DNA of 64,000 nt, taken from the NCBI RefSeq assembly GCF_018131105.1, contig NZ_JAFCJI010000001.1, positions 682,001 to 746,000 on the forward strand, in the 5' to 3' direction. Origin of the DNA: Bradyrhizobium manausense. Lineage in GTDB: Bacteria > Pseudomonadota > Alphaproteobacteria > Rhizobiales > Xanthobacteraceae. The first letter of the stretch is position 1; every line of letters begins with the position of its first letter. Positions 1-8,532 of the stretch are shown here, in pieces. The position numbers and the translations under genes are program-made. The notes below the pieces were generated by a model that saw only the letters and a list, made by a program, of their open reading frames with translations, made no database searches and had not been told where the DNA came from.

Positions 1-309
1 CCCATGGAGGACCTCGGCTGGGTCTGCGTCAACTCGTGGCGCTTTGGCGAGATCGACAAGCCCGTCGGCGGCTTTGGCTCGCGCGAGGATTTGTTCGCGG
101 GCTATGAGGCCGCCGGCCGCAAGGTCGATCCGGCGCGGGTGAAATTCTGGGAAGTGATGGGCACGCTTCGCTGGGGCATCATGTGCGGCGGCATGATGCA
201 GCGGTTCCGCGAGGGGCCGGACCATTCGATGGAGCGCGCCATGATCGGCCGCCGCGCATCCGAGACCGAGATCGATCTGTTGCGGCTGCTCGCGCCGCGC
301 GGGAGTTGA
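1..309 (+). CDS. phosphotransferase family protein, C-terminal part (cut by window edge)
   Basis: The reading frame is open from base 1 to a TGA at 307-309, so only about the last 102 residues of a longer protein are present. It begins P-MEDLGWVC, which matches the segment that follows the metal-binding Asp in the APH/choline-kinase fold of the aminoglycoside phosphotransferase-like proteins that often sit beside acyl-CoA dehydrogenases. The catalytic lobe lies off the window, so activity cannot be judged. The DUF6285 gene starts 2 bp after the stop, consistent with one operon. The context suggests a part in carboxylic acid or acyl-CoA metabolism rather than drug resistance; that is inference. 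Confidence 0.75.
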   Translation, partial: PMEDLGWVCVNSWRFGEIDKPVGGFGSREDLFAGYEAAGRKVDPARVKFWEVMGTLRWGIMCGGMMQRFREGPDHSMERAMIGRRASETEIDLLRLLAPRGS

Positions 310-311
310 CC

Positions 312-689
312 ATGCAGGACGAACCGACACCGATCGAGTTGACCAAGGCAGTCGCCGATTTCCTCCGCAACGACATCACGCCGCTGATCTCAGGCCATCA
401 GGCCTTCAAGCTTCGCGTGGCCATCAACATCCTCGACCTCGTCACGCGGCAGCTGACGCAGGAGGAGGGGGCCGATGCAAAGGAAGTCGAGCGGCTGCGC
501 ACGCTGCTCGGCGTCGATGGTTCGGTTACCGATCTCAACCGTGCGCTCGCCGAACGCATCGCCAAAGGCGAGGTCGATCTCGCGACATCGGGGTTGGCCG
601 AGCATCTCTGGCAGACCACGATGGACAAGCTCGCTGTCGACCAGCCGAACTACGCGTCCTATAAGCGCGAGCTGTCGCGAGGCGGGTAG
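312..689 (+). CDS. DUF6285 domain-containing protein
   Basis: A 125-residue soluble protein with no signal peptide or membrane segment, starting MQDEPTPIELTKAVADFL. The start ATG at 312 is chosen because it directly follows the upstream stop; the longer in-frame extension would overlap the phosphotransferase. The helical, Leu-rich body with the HQAFKLRVAINIL segment resembles the DUF6285 family, found next to the phosphotransferase and acyl-CoA dehydrogenase genes in actinobacteria and proteobacteria. No catalytic motif is evident and the role is unknown. It is probably co-expressed and perhaps complexed with the upstream kinase-like protein. Confidence 0.75.
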   Translation: MQDEPTPIELTKAVADFLRNDITPLISGHQAFKLRVAINILDLVTRQLTQEEGADAKEVERLRTLLGVDGSVTDLNRALAERIAKGEVDLATSGLAEHLWQTTMDKLAVDQPNYASYKRELSRGG

Positions 690-699
690 GCCTCTCCCC

Positions 700-783
700 G
701 TCATTGTGAGGAGCGAAGCGACGAAGCAATCCAGACTGTCTCCGCGGCGAGACTCTGGATTGCTTCGCTACGCTCGCAATGAC
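700..783. repeat. palindromic intergenic repeat, family A (GTCATTGCGAGGAGC type)
   Basis: An imperfect inverted repeat: the left arm GTCATTGTGAGGAGCGAAGC...CAATCCAGA is mirrored by the right arm TCTGGATTGCTTCGCTACGCTCGCAATGAC. It lies between two convergent genes and could form a long hairpin acting as a bidirectional terminator. Further copies or halves occur at 3111-3210, 22176-22261 and 30870-30887. Confidence 0.85.
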
Positions 784-797
784 CGACGAGTGACCTC

Positions 798-1577
798 CTA
801 CTTCCCCACCCATTTCGGCGGCCGCTTCTCCGAGAACGCCTTCGGGCCCTCGATATAGTCCTGTGAGGCCACCATGGCCTTCACCGCGGGATATTCGCGC
901 TGCTCCTCGATTGCCTGCTCCAGCGACACGGCAAGGCCCTTCCGGATGGTCTGCTTCGAGGCCCGGATCGACATCGGCGAATTCTTGGTGATCATCTCCG
1001 CCCAGCGCAGCGCTCCCGTCAGCGCCTCGCCCTGTGGCACCACCTCGTTGACGAAGCCGAGTTCTTGGCCCTCCTTCGCACTGACATGGCGCGCAGTGAG
1101 GATCATGCCCATGGCGCGCTTCAGACCGATCTGCCGCGGCAGGCGGTGCAGACCGCCGGCGAGCGCGGCTAGGCCGACGCGCGGCTCGGGCAGGGCGAAG
1201 GTCGCATTCTCGGAGGCGATGATGAGATCGCAGGCCAGCGCGATCTCGAAACCGCCGCCCATGGCGACGCCGTTGACCGCGGCGATGATCGGCTTGTCGC
1301 AGTCGAATCGCGCAGTGAGGCCGGCAAACCCGCCCTTGTCCCAGCCGCGCTTGCCGCCGGCGGCCTGCCATTTCAGGTCGTTGCCGGCGCAGAACGCCTT
1401 GTCACCGGCGCCGGTGACGACCGCCACCCACTGCTCGGGATCGGCAGCGAAATCGTCAAACACCTTGTTGAGCTCGAAATGCGCATCGATATGCAGCGCG
1501 TTGTAGACCTCGGGGCGCGACAGCGTGATGATCGTGATCGGCCCCTTGCGTTCCACCTTTGAGAATTTCAGCTCCAT
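798..1577 (-). CDS. enoyl-CoA hydratase/isomerase family protein (crotonase fold)
   Basis: About 259 residues from ATG 1577; an in-frame upstream ATG at 1619 would give 273. It shows the crotonase oxyanion-hole segments: AFCAGNDLKW near residues 65-74, and NGVAMGGGFEIALACDLIIAS around 100-120, which also carries the active-site region. FALPEPRVGLAALAGG follows. The C-terminus ends in the helix pattern PKAFSEKRPPKW typical of CoA hydratases. It is divergent from an acyl-CoA dehydrogenase 200 bp away. The family hydrates trans-2-enoyl-CoA or isomerises related thioesters; the sequence looks closer to the CaiD-like branch, but the substrate cannot be read from it. Confidence 0.85.
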   Translation of the reverse strand: MELKFSKVERKGPITIITLSRPEVYNALHIDAHFELNKVFDDFAADPEQWVAVVTGAGDKAFCAGNDLKWQAAGGKRGWDKGGFAGLTARFDCDKPIIAAVNGVAMGGGFEIALACDLIIASENATFALPEPRVGLAALAGGLHRLPRQIGLKRAMGMILTARHVSAKEGQELGFVNEVVPQGEALTGALRWAEMITKNSPMSIRASKQTIRKGLAVSLEQAIEEQREYPAVKAMVASQDYIEGPKAFSEKRPPKWVGK

Positions 1578-1787
1578 CGCGCGCTCCCGCATTTTCTCGT
1601 CAAGGAATATTGGCGTCATACTACCGCGCGGCAGCGCACGAGCACCATCGAATTGCGCAACGCGCCTTGCGCGCCCGGCACGTCTCGCCTTGCTTGACTT
1701 GGAGGCGCTCTTCTCACCTTAATCGTGTGAAGCAAAACGCGTCTAGCGCCTTAACGCAAAACGATAAAATCAATCCGGGAGAGAACC
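1578..1787. promoter_or_regulatory. divergent promoter region between enoyl-CoA hydratase and acyl-CoA dehydrogenase genes
   Basis: About 200 bp separating divergent starts. On the + strand a TTGACT box near 1695 is followed about 18 bases later by a CTTAAT-like box; both are weak matches to sigma-70 elements. A clear ribosome site (GGGAGAG) precedes the GTG at 1788. I see no strong palindrome here. Confidence 0.35.
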
Positions 1788-3062
1788 GTGGATTTCTCAT
1801 TGCCTGCCGATCTCGTCGCCTATCTCGGAGAGCTTGACCGTTTCATCGAACGCGAGATCAAGCCCCTGGAACAGGCCGACGACAACATCCGCTTCTTCGA
1901 TCATCGCCGCGAATGGGCGCGCACGGATTTCGAGAATGGCGGCCTGCCGCGGCATGAATGGGAGCAACTGCTGCGCAAGGCCAAGGATCTCGCCGATGCC
2001 GCCGGCCATCTGCGCTTTCCGGTGTCGAAGCAATATGGCGGCAAGGACGGCTCCAATCTCTGGATGGCCGTGATCCGCGAGCATTTTGCCGCGAAGGGCC
2101 TCGGCTTGCACAATGACCTCCAGAACGAGCATTCCATCGTCGGCAACTTTCCTGTCGTCACCATGCTCGACCGCTACGGCCGCGACGACCAGAAGGCGAT
2201 GATCGACGGCTCGATCAAGGGCAAGTACCGCATCACCTTTGGTCTCACCGAGCCGCATCACGGCTCTGATGCGACGCACATGGAGACGCGAGCGGTGCCG
2301 GCGACCCGCGACAACGTCAAGGGCTGGATCATCAACGGCGAGAAGATGTGGACGACGGGCATGCACGTCGCCACGCATTGCGCGCTGTTCGCGCGCACGA
2401 GCGGCAATGACGGCGATGCCCGCGGCATCACCTGCTTCCTGGTGCCGGCGAAGAGCCACGGCGTGAAGGTCGAGGAGTACATGTGGACCTTCAACATGCC
2501 GACCGACCATCCCCGGGTCAGCTTCACGGATGTGTTCGTGCCAGAGGATGCGCTGTTCGGCGAAGTCGGTCGCGGCCTGTCGCTGGCGCAGTGCTTTGTC
2601 CATCAGAACCGCATCCGCCAGGCCGCGAGCTCGCTGGGCGCCGCGGTCTACTGCATCAACGAGAGCGTGAAGTATGCGCGTGAGCGAAAGCCGTTCGGCA
2701 GGGCGCTCGCCGAGAATCAGGCGATCCAGTTCCCGCTGGTCGAGCTCGCGACGCAAGCCGAGATGCTGCGCCTGTTGATCCGCAAGACGGCCTGGGAGAT
2801 GGACCAGCTCAACGAGGAGCAGATCGAGCGCACGCTCTCCGACCGCGTCTCGATGTGCAACTACTGGGCAAACCGCCTCTGCTGCGAATCGGCCGACCGC
2901 GCCATGCAGGTTCACGGGGGCATGGGCTATTCACGCCACAAGCCGTTCGAGCACATCTATCGCCACCACCGCCGCTATCGCATCACCGAGGGCAGCGAGG
3001 AAATCCAGATGAGGAAAGTGGCGGGGTTCTTGTTCGGATATATGGGGCCGGGGAAGCACTAG
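1788..3062 (+). CDS. acyl-CoA dehydrogenase family protein
   Basis: A 424-residue flavoprotein starting at GTG 1788 behind GGGAGAG. Its features fit the FAD-dependent acyl-CoA dehydrogenase fold. An N-terminal helical domain ends near FPVVTMLDRYG. The FAD-binding beta domain carries ITFGLTEPHHGSDATHM and WIINGEKMWTTGM. The C-terminal helical domain has RIRQAASSLGAAVYCI, RKPFGRALAENQAIQFPL and QVHGGMGYSRHKPFEHIYR. It ends EGSEEIQMRKVAGF, where a catalytic-base region would lie. The reaction is alpha,beta-dehydrogenation of an acyl-CoA with electrons passed to ETF. The substrate is unknown. With the adjacent hydratase and CoA ligases it makes a beta-oxidation-like set. Confidence 0.9.
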   Translation: MDFSLPADLVAYLGELDRFIEREIKPLEQADDNIRFFDHRREWARTDFENGGLPRHEWEQLLRKAKDLADAAGHLRFPVSKQYGGKDGSNLWMAVIREHFAAKGLGLHNDLQNEHSIVGNFPVVTMLDRYGRDDQKAMIDGSIKGKYRITFGLTEPHHGSDATHMETRAVPATRDNVKGWIINGEKMWTTGMHVATHCALFARTSGNDGDARGITCFLVPAKSHGVKVEEYMWTFNMPTDHPRVSFTDVFVPEDALFGEVGRGLSLAQCFVHQNRIRQAASSLGAAVYCINESVKYARERKPFGRALAENQAIQFPLVELATQAEMLRLLIRKTAWEMDQLNEEQIERTLSDRVSMCNYWANRLCCESADRAMQVHGGMGYSRHKPFEHIYRHHRRYRITEGSEEIQMRKVAGFLFGYMGPGKH

Positions 3063-3110
3063 GCAGGATTACGAGCGCGGCGACGCAATCTGGAGTTTTT
3101 GCGTGGGGAC

Positions 3111-3210
3111 AGTCTGGATTGCTTCGTCGCAAGTGCTCGTCGCAATGACAGCGGAGAGGCGCGCATCTGTCACCACACCGTCATTGCGAGCGCAGCGAAG
3201 CAATCCAGAG
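3111..3210. repeat. two half-copies of palindromic repeat family A
   Basis: A GTCTGGATTGCTTCG...CGCAATGAC half at 3111-3149 is followed by a GTCATTGCGAGCG...AAGCAATCCAGA half at 3180-3210. The halves are inverted relative to each other, with the same core words as the element at 700-783. They lie between convergent genes. Confidence 0.75.
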
Positions 3211-3231
3211 ATGTCACCGCGGAGGGATTGG

Positions 3232-4812
3232 CTAATTCACCCGCCGATCCTTCCCCGCCCAATACGGCTCGCGCAATTGCCGCCTTAAAATCTTGCCTGA
3301 CGGATTTCTCGGCAGCGCCGGCAAGAACTCCACGCTCTTCGGCGTCTTGAAGCCGGCGATGCGCTCGCGGGTGAAGTTGATGATGTCGGTGGCAGTCGCC
3401 TCCTTGCCCGGCTTCATCACCACGACGGCCTTGACCGCCTCGCCCCATTTGTCGTCGGGCACGCCGATCACGGCGGCTTCCGCGACGTCGGGATGATCGC
3501 ACAGCGCGCTTTCGACCTCGGCGGGATAGATGTTCTCGCCGCCGGAGATGATCATGTCCTTGATGCGGTCGTGGATGTAGAGGTAGCCGTCCTCGTCCAT
3601 GTAGCCGGCATCACCGGTGCGCAGCCAGCCGTCGCCGCGCAGCGTCGCGGCGGTGGCCTCCGGCAGGTTCCAGTAGCCGGCCATGTTGTGGGTCGAGCGC
3701 GTCGCGATCTCGCCGACCTGGCGCGGCGGCAGCGGCTTGCCGTCGGCATCGAGGATGGCGAGCTCGACGCCCGGCAGCGCCTTGCCGGCCGACCGCATCC
3801 GCTCGAGGCCCTCGACGTGGTCCTCCGGCGGCAGCGCGACAATGGTGCCGGTGGTCTCGGTCATGCCGTATAATTGCACGAAGTCGCATTTGAAAACCTC
3901 GATGCACTCCTTCAGTAGCGCTGCCGGAATCGGCGAAGCGCCGTACAACATGTATTTCAGCCGCGAGAAATCCATGGTCTTCGCGCGCGGCTGTCGCACG
4001 ACGAACTGCATCGCCGCGGGTACCATGAACAGCTTTGTGATACCGAACTGCTCGAAGAAGTCGAGCACCTTGGTCGGATCGAACTCGCGGGCGATCACGC
4101 TGCGCGCACCGTGGCCGAGGCCCACCACGCCCCAGCCGGAGCCGCCGATATGGAAGATCGGCATGGCGACCAGCGAGACGTCGTCGGTCGACCATTTGTT
4201 CCATTCCGGAGTATCCGCGGCGCCGCCGGCCTGCAGCAGGCTGTCGAAGTTCGAATGCGACAGCATCGCACCCTTCGGCTTGCCGGTCGTGCCGGACGTA
4301 TAGAGCTGCACCGCGATGTCGGTGACGCTGATCGGCACTTGCGGATCGTCGCCGCTCTGCGCGTCGCGCCAGGGCGTGAAATCCTGCCATTCAGGCGCGC
4401 CGCCTTCGGTGGTGATGACGGTGTGCACGCCCGGAATGTCGTTCTTGATCTGGCGCACCTGGGTGATGAATTCGGGGCCGACGAACAGCACGGGCGCCTT
4501 GCAATCGGAGACGATGAAGGCGACCTCGGGTCCGGCGAGCCGCCAGTTTACCGGCGCCATCACGATGCCGGCCTTCACGGCGCCGAGCAGCAGCTCGAAA
4601 TAGATGTCGCTGTTTTTGCCGAGATAGGCGATGCGATCGCCCTTCTTCAGGCCCATCGCGAGAAGCGCGTTGGCGACCTTGCTGGTCTTGACATTGAATT
4701 CGGCGAAGGTCGTGACGCGACCCTCGAATTCGTAGGCGACGGCGTTGCCCCGGCTCGTGGCGCGGTCGCGCACCATGTCGGCGAGATTTGCCGTTGGCTG
4801 TAGCGTGGACAT
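3232..4812 (-). CDS. AMP-dependent acyl-CoA synthetase (long-chain fatty acid-CoA ligase-like)
   Basis: A 526-residue ANL-superfamily enzyme from ATG 4812, preceded by GGGAGA; the longer frame to 4908 runs into repeat-like sequence. Motifs in order are the P-loop-like YTSGTTGKPKGAMLSH, LYGMTETTG (A5), TGDAGYMDEDGYLYIHDRIKDMI (A7-A8 hinge) and the catalytic-Lys region PRNPSGKILRRQLR near the C-terminus. It would activate a carboxylic acid to acyl-AMP and then acyl-CoA in the cytoplasm. It is convergent with the acyl-CoA dehydrogenase at 1788-3062 and clustered with CoA-thioester genes. Chain length or aromatic preference is not readable. Confidence 0.9.
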   Translation of the reverse strand: MSTLQPTANLADMVRDRATSRGNAVAYEFEGRVTTFAEFNVKTSKVANALLAMGLKKGDRIAYLGKNSDIYFELLLGAVKAGIVMAPVNWRLAGPEVAFIVSDCKAPVLFVGPEFITQVRQIKNDIPGVHTVITTEGGAPEWQDFTPWRDAQSGDDPQVPISVTDIAVQLYTSGTTGKPKGAMLSHSNFDSLLQAGGAADTPEWNKWSTDDVSLVAMPIFHIGGSGWGVVGLGHGARSVIAREFDPTKVLDFFEQFGITKLFMVPAAMQFVVRQPRAKTMDFSRLKYMLYGASPIPAALLKECIEVFKCDFVQLYGMTETTGTIVALPPEDHVEGLERMRSAGKALPGVELAILDADGKPLPPRQVGEIATRSTHNMAGYWNLPEATAATLRGDGWLRTGDAGYMDEDGYLYIHDRIKDMIISGGENIYPAEVESALCDHPDVAEAAVIGVPDDKWGEAVKAVVVMKPGKEATATDIINFTRERIAGFKTPKSVEFLPALPRNPSGKILRRQLREPYWAGKDRRVN

Positions 4813-4908
4813 GTTTCTCCCGTGGCGCTTTGTTTTTATGCGAGGGAGTGTGGCGTCATCCGCGGGTGAAGACAAGGTGGGAGAGGTAAGGGAGCGCCGC
4901 TTCAACAC

Positions 4909-5030
4909 CGTCGTCCCGGCGAAGGCCGGGACCCATAACCACTAAACGCAATTTTGCGAAGACCGGTCATGACCAATCTTCGCCAAATCAAACTCGGTGG
5001 CAATGGGTCCTGGCTTTCGCCAGGACGACG
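4909..5030. repeat. palindromic intergenic repeat, family C
   Basis: Inverted arms CGTCGTCCCGGCGAAGGCC and GGCTTTCGCCAGGACGACG, both flanked by GGGACCCAT/ATGGGTCC, enclose about 65 bp. It lies between two genes of the same strand, the acyl-CoA synthetase and an SDR. A hairpin could end transcription from the SDR gene. Confidence 0.75.
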
Positions 5031-5042
5031 GCGGAGAGGATA

Positions 5043-5915
5043 TCACCCCCGCTTCGCCCGATCCTTCTCATTCTGCGCCATGATGCTTTCGCGCGCTGTT
5101 TTCCAGTCGTCGTCGCTCCAGTCGCGGAGCTGGTAGAAATTGCCGCCCATGGCGAGTGCTTGTGCGCCGTCCATCGCGATGGTCTCGCCGGTGATCCAGT
5201 CGCAGCCGCCCGAGATCAGGAACACCGCGAGGTTCTGCAATTCCTCCATGGTGCCGACGCGGCCCATCGGGTTCATCGCCTTGGTGCGTGCGCCGGCCTC
5301 GTCGCCCGGCTTGATGCGCTTGCTCATGCCCTCGGTCGGGATCTCGCCCGGCGCGATCGTATTGAGACGGATGCCGTGACGACCCCATTCGGTTGCCAGC
5401 GACATCGTCATGGCGTGGATGGCCGACTTGCTCATCGCCGACGGCACCACATAGGGCGACCCGTTGCGCACCCAGGTCACGGTAATCGACACGACGTTGC
5501 CGGGCTGCTTCAGGGCGATCCAGCGCTTGCCGACCGCATGGGTCACGTAGAACGTGCCGTGCATGACGATGTTGGCGACGGCGTCGAAGCCGCGCGGCGA
5601 CAGCTCCTCGCTGCGCGAGATGAAATTGCCGGCGGCGTTGTTGATGAGATCGGTCAGCGGCGCATCACGGAAGATGTTGTCGACCATCTCCTCGACCGCG
5701 AGCGCATTGCGGATGTCGACACCATGACTGGTGACGCGGCCGCCATACTGATCCATCAGCTCGGTTGCGGTCTCATCGCAGACGATCTTGCGTCGGCCGC
5801 AGATATGCACTTCAGCGCCGAGCTGGAGAAAGCGCGCGGCCATCGACTTGCCGAGCCCTGTACCGCCGCCGGTCACGAGAATGCGCCGCCCAGCCAGAAG
5901 ATTTTCCTTGAACAT
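5043..5915 (-). CDS. SDR family oxidoreductase, 2,4-dienoyl-CoA reductase-like
   Basis: A 290-residue Rossmann-fold dehydrogenase from ATG 5915 behind a GGGAGAAAC ribosome site. The dinucleotide motif TGGGTGLG is at residues 15-22, NNAAGNF is near residue 90, and a VPSAMSKSAIHAM segment carries the conserved Lys. The usual YxxxK is absent. By alignment with 2,4-dienoyl-CoA reductases, which use a Tyr 15 residues before the Lys, a Trp occupies that site here, so catalysis may differ. The rest of the family fit is good (LNTIAPGEIPTEGM; C-terminal GETIAMDGAQAL). It probably reduces or oxidises an acyl-CoA intermediate. It is divergent from the crotonase gene at 6021. Confidence 0.85.
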   Translation of the reverse strand: MFKENLLAGRRILVTGGGTGLGKSMAARFLQLGAEVHICGRRKIVCDETATELMDQYGGRVTSHGVDIRNALAVEEMVDNIFRDAPLTDLINNAAGNFISRSEELSPRGFDAVANIVMHGTFYVTHAVGKRWIALKQPGNVVSITVTWVRNGSPYVVPSAMSKSAIHAMTMSLATEWGRHGIRLNTIAPGEIPTEGMSKRIKPGDEAGARTKAMNPMGRVGTMEELQNLAVFLISGGCDWITGETIAMDGAQALAMGGNFYQLRDWSDDDWKTARESIMAQNEKDRAKRG

Positions 5916-5944
5916 GGCTGTTTCTCCCGTACGGATTGTCAGTT

Positions 5945-5964
5945 AATTGGTCGATTGACTAAAT
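5945..5964. promoter_or_regulatory. imperfect palindrome in divergent promoter, possible repressor site
   Basis: AATTGGTCGATTGACTAAAT matches its own reverse complement at 7 of 10 arm positions. It sits in the 105-bp gap between the divergent SDR and crotonase genes. Its core ATTGACTA is shared with the palindrome at 15391-15408. TetR-type regulators commonly control such catabolic divergons, but no regulator gene lies nearby. Confidence 0.35.
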
Positions 5965-6020
5965 CCGGCCGTCAGCTTTCTGTAAAGCGGCACCGAACAA
6001 GAACAGGGGAGAATTCATCC

Positions 6021-6830
6021 ATGGAAGAGCGCGTCTCGATCTCGATCTCGGAAGGCGTCGCCGACGTGCGCCTGGTGCGCGCGGACAAGATGAATGCGCT
6101 CGATCAGGCCATGTTCGAGGCCCTTGTTGCGGCAACCGAGCGGCTTTCGAAGGAAAAGGGCGTGCGTGTCGTCGTGCTGTCAGGCGAGGGGCGCGCGTTC
6201 TGCGCCGGTCTCGACATGGGGCGTTTTGCCGCCATGAAGGAGGGCGGCGGCAACGGAATTCCGGGTGGTGAAAATCGCGATCTCACCAAGCGGACGCATG
6301 GCCAGGCGAACTTCCCGCAACAAGCGGTATGGGGATGGCGACAGCTGCCGGTTCCGGTGATCGCGGCGATCCAGGGTGTTGCGTTCGGCGGCGGATTCCA
6401 GCTCGCGCTCGGCGCCGACATGCGCTTCCTTGCGCCCGACGCACGGATGTCGATCATGGAAATCAAGTGGGGCCTCGTTCCTGACATGGCGGGCACGCCG
6501 ATCCTGGCCTCACTGGTGCGCGACGATATCCTGCGCGATCTCACCTACACCGGTCGGATCTTCTCGGCGCAGGAGGCGATGACGTATGGCCTCGCCACGC
6601 GCATCTGCGACGATCCGCGCGCAGCGGCTCTCGAGGTCGCACGCGAGATCGCCGGCAAGAGCCCCGATGCGATCCGCGCGGCAAAACGCTTGCTCAACAA
6701 TCTCTCGGTGGATCCTGGTCCGGCGCTGCTCGCGGAATCCGTCGAGCAGCAGAAGCTGATCGGCAGTGCGAACCAGACCGAAGCGGTGCGCTCGAATCTC
6801 GAAAAGCGCGCGGCGAAGTATGCGGATTGA
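6021..6830 (+). CDS. crotonase/enoyl-CoA hydratase family protein
   Basis: A 269-residue crotonase-fold protein from ATG 6021, behind AGGGGAGAA. It carries the CoA-binding/oxyanion segments RAFCAGLDMGRF and IQGVAFGGGFQLALGADMRF, then MEIKWGLVPDMAGT, where acid residues of hydratases lie. The SPDAIRAAKRLL helix near the C-terminus is usual. It sits divergent from the dienoyl-reductase-like SDR and 139 bp ahead of an acyl-CoA synthetase. A role in breaking down an acyl chain or unsaturated acid is likely; the precise reaction (hydratase, isomerase or hydrolase) is open. Confidence 0.87.
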   Translation: MEERVSISISEGVADVRLVRADKMNALDQAMFEALVAATERLSKEKGVRVVVLSGEGRAFCAGLDMGRFAAMKEGGGNGIPGGENRDLTKRTHGQANFPQQAVWGWRQLPVPVIAAIQGVAFGGGFQLALGADMRFLAPDARMSIMEIKWGLVPDMAGTPILASLVRDDILRDLTYTGRIFSAQEAMTYGLATRICDDPRAAALEVAREIAGKSPDAIRAAKRLLNNLSVDPGPALLAESVEQQKLIGSANQTEAVRSNLEKRAAKYAD

Positions 6831-6838
6831 GCTTCTCC

Positions 6839-6928
6839 GTCATGGCCGGGCTCGTCCCGGCCATCCACGTTCTTGGCCCAAGGCGACAAAGCAAGGACGT
6901 GGATCACCGGGACAAGCCCGGTGATGAC
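6839..6928. repeat. palindromic intergenic repeat, family B
   Basis: Two nested hairpins: GTCATGGCCGGGCTCGTCCCGGCCATCCACGT and its near-inverse ACGTGGATCACCGGGACAAGCCCGGTGATGAC. The outer arms mirror each other and each also folds internally. The same family recurs at 12749-12832. The element lies between two genes of one direction and may work as a terminator or RNA-processing site. Confidence 0.8.
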
Positions 6929-6969
6929 GACTAACGAAGACTGTCGTTGAACAACAAAGAAAAACAAAA

Positions 6970-8514
6970 ATGAGCGAAACGTCCCCATTCCTCGGCATCG
7001 TTTCCGGCGAGCGCCGCCGTACCCACACCGAGGTCGCGGCCCGCGCTGATCGCATCGCGTCGGGCCTCGCCATGTCAGGCGTCAAGCAAGGCGATTGCGT
7101 CTGCATGCTGATGCGCAACGACATCGCCTTCCTCGAAGCCGCCTACGCCGCGATGCGGTTGGGCGCCTATGGCGTTCCGATCAACTGGCACTTCAAGCCG
7201 GAGGAGATCAACTACATCCTTGGTGACACCGGCACATCCGTGCTGATCGGACATGCCGACATGCTGCACGCCCTGCGCGATGCGATTCCGAAGGGCGTCA
7301 CCGTGCTCAGCGTACCGACACCTCCAGAGATTTTGAACAACTACAAGATCGATCCCGATCATCTGAAGACGCCGGACTTCGCGATCGATTTCGAATCCTG
7401 GCTCGCGCAACACCAGCCGTATGACGGCCCGGTGGTGCCGCAGCCGATGAACATGATCTACACGTCGGGCACGACAGGCCATCCCAAGGGCGTGCGGCGC
7501 AATGCCCCGACATCGGATCAGCAGGCCGCCGGCGAGCGCATGCGCGCGATGATCTACGGGCTGAAGCCCGGCGCCCGCGCGATCCTGCCGGGGCCGCTTT
7601 ATCATTCGGCGCCGAACTCGTTCGGCATCCGCGCCGGCAAGCTCGACGGCGCGCTGGTGCTGATGCCGCGCTTCGAGCCGGAAGAATTTCTCCAACTGAT
7701 CGAGCGGTACAAGATCGACACCATCTTCATGGTGCCGACCATGTTCATCCGCCTGATGAGATTGCCGGAGGAGGTCCGCCGGAAATACGACGTCTCCTCG
7801 CTGCGTCACATCATTCACGCTGCTGCGCCATGCCCGGCGGACGTCAAGCGCGCCATGATCGAATGGTGGGGCCCGGTGATCTACGAGTTCTACGGCTCGA
7901 CCGAATCCAGCGCCGTCACGTTTGCGACGTCTGAGGACGCGCTGAAGAAGCCCGGCACGGTCGGCAAGATTTCGCCCGGCGCCGAGCTGCGGTTCATCGG
8001 CGATGACGGCCGCGTGCTCGGCGTGGGCGAGATCGGGGAGATCTATTCCCGCATGGCCGGGATGGCGGACTTCACCTACCACAACAAGCCGGAGAAACGC
8101 TCGGAGATCGACCGCGACGGTTTCATCACGTCCGGCGATGTCGGCTACATCGACGAGGACGGCTACGTCTTCATCTGCGACCGCAAGCGTGACATGGTGA
8201 TCTCGGGCGGCGTCAATATCTATCCGGCCGAGATCGAGTCTGTGCTGCACGCCGTATCAGGCGTGCATGATTGCGCGGTGTTCGGCATCCCAGACGCCGA
8301 GTTCGGTGAAGCGCTGATGGCGGTGGTCGAGCCGCAGCCGGGCGTCGCGCTCGATGCCAATGATGTGCGCGCAAGGCTGAAGACGTCGCTCGCCGATTAC
8401 AAAGTCCCAAAACACATCGAGATCCGTACCGGACTTCCGCGCGAAGATTCGGGAAAGATCTTCAAACGCCGCCTTCGCGATCCCTATTGGGAGCAGGCCG
8501 GCCGCAAGATCTGA
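6970..8514 (+). CDS. AMP-dependent acyl-CoA synthetase
   Basis: A 514-residue ANL-family ligase from ATG 6970. The diagnostic segments are IYTSGTTGHPKGVRR (ATP/phosphate loop), EFYGSTESSAV, SGDVGYIDEDGYVFICDRKRDMVISGGVNIYPAEIE (hinge and C-terminal domain start) and PREDSGKIFKRRLR with the adenylation Lys. It is distinct from the ligase at 3232-4812. A crotonase gene follows after 18 bp, so the two probably share a transcript: activation of a carboxylic acid to its CoA ester, followed by hydration or isomerisation. The acid is unknown. Confidence 0.9.
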   Translation: MSETSPFLGIVSGERRRTHTEVAARADRIASGLAMSGVKQGDCVCMLMRNDIAFLEAAYAAMRLGAYGVPINWHFKPEEINYILGDTGTSVLIGHADMLHALRDAIPKGVTVLSVPTPPEILNNYKIDPDHLKTPDFAIDFESWLAQHQPYDGPVVPQPMNMIYTSGTTGHPKGVRRNAPTSDQQAAGERMRAMIYGLKPGARAILPGPLYHSAPNSFGIRAGKLDGALVLMPRFEPEEFLQLIERYKIDTIFMVPTMFIRLMRLPEEVRRKYDVSSLRHIIHAAAPCPADVKRAMIEWWGPVIYEFYGSTESSAVTFATSEDALKKPGTVGKISPGAELRFIGDDGRVLGVGEIGEIYSRMAGMADFTYHNKPEKRSEIDRDGFITSGDVGYIDEDGYVFICDRKRDMVISGGVNIYPAEIESVLHAVSGVHDCAVFGIPDAEFGEALMAVVEPQPGVALDANDVRARLKTSLADYKVPKHIEIRTGLPREDSGKIFKRRLRDPYWEQAGRKI

Positions 8515-8532
8515 CAATTCGAGGAGCGACAA

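Noticed and set aside
1797..2915. Long antisense open frame inside the acyl-CoA dehydrogenase gene
   Set aside because: High-GC antisense frame with low-complexity Arg/Ala/Asp composition and no domain. Many similar shadow frames elsewhere were dropped for the same reason.
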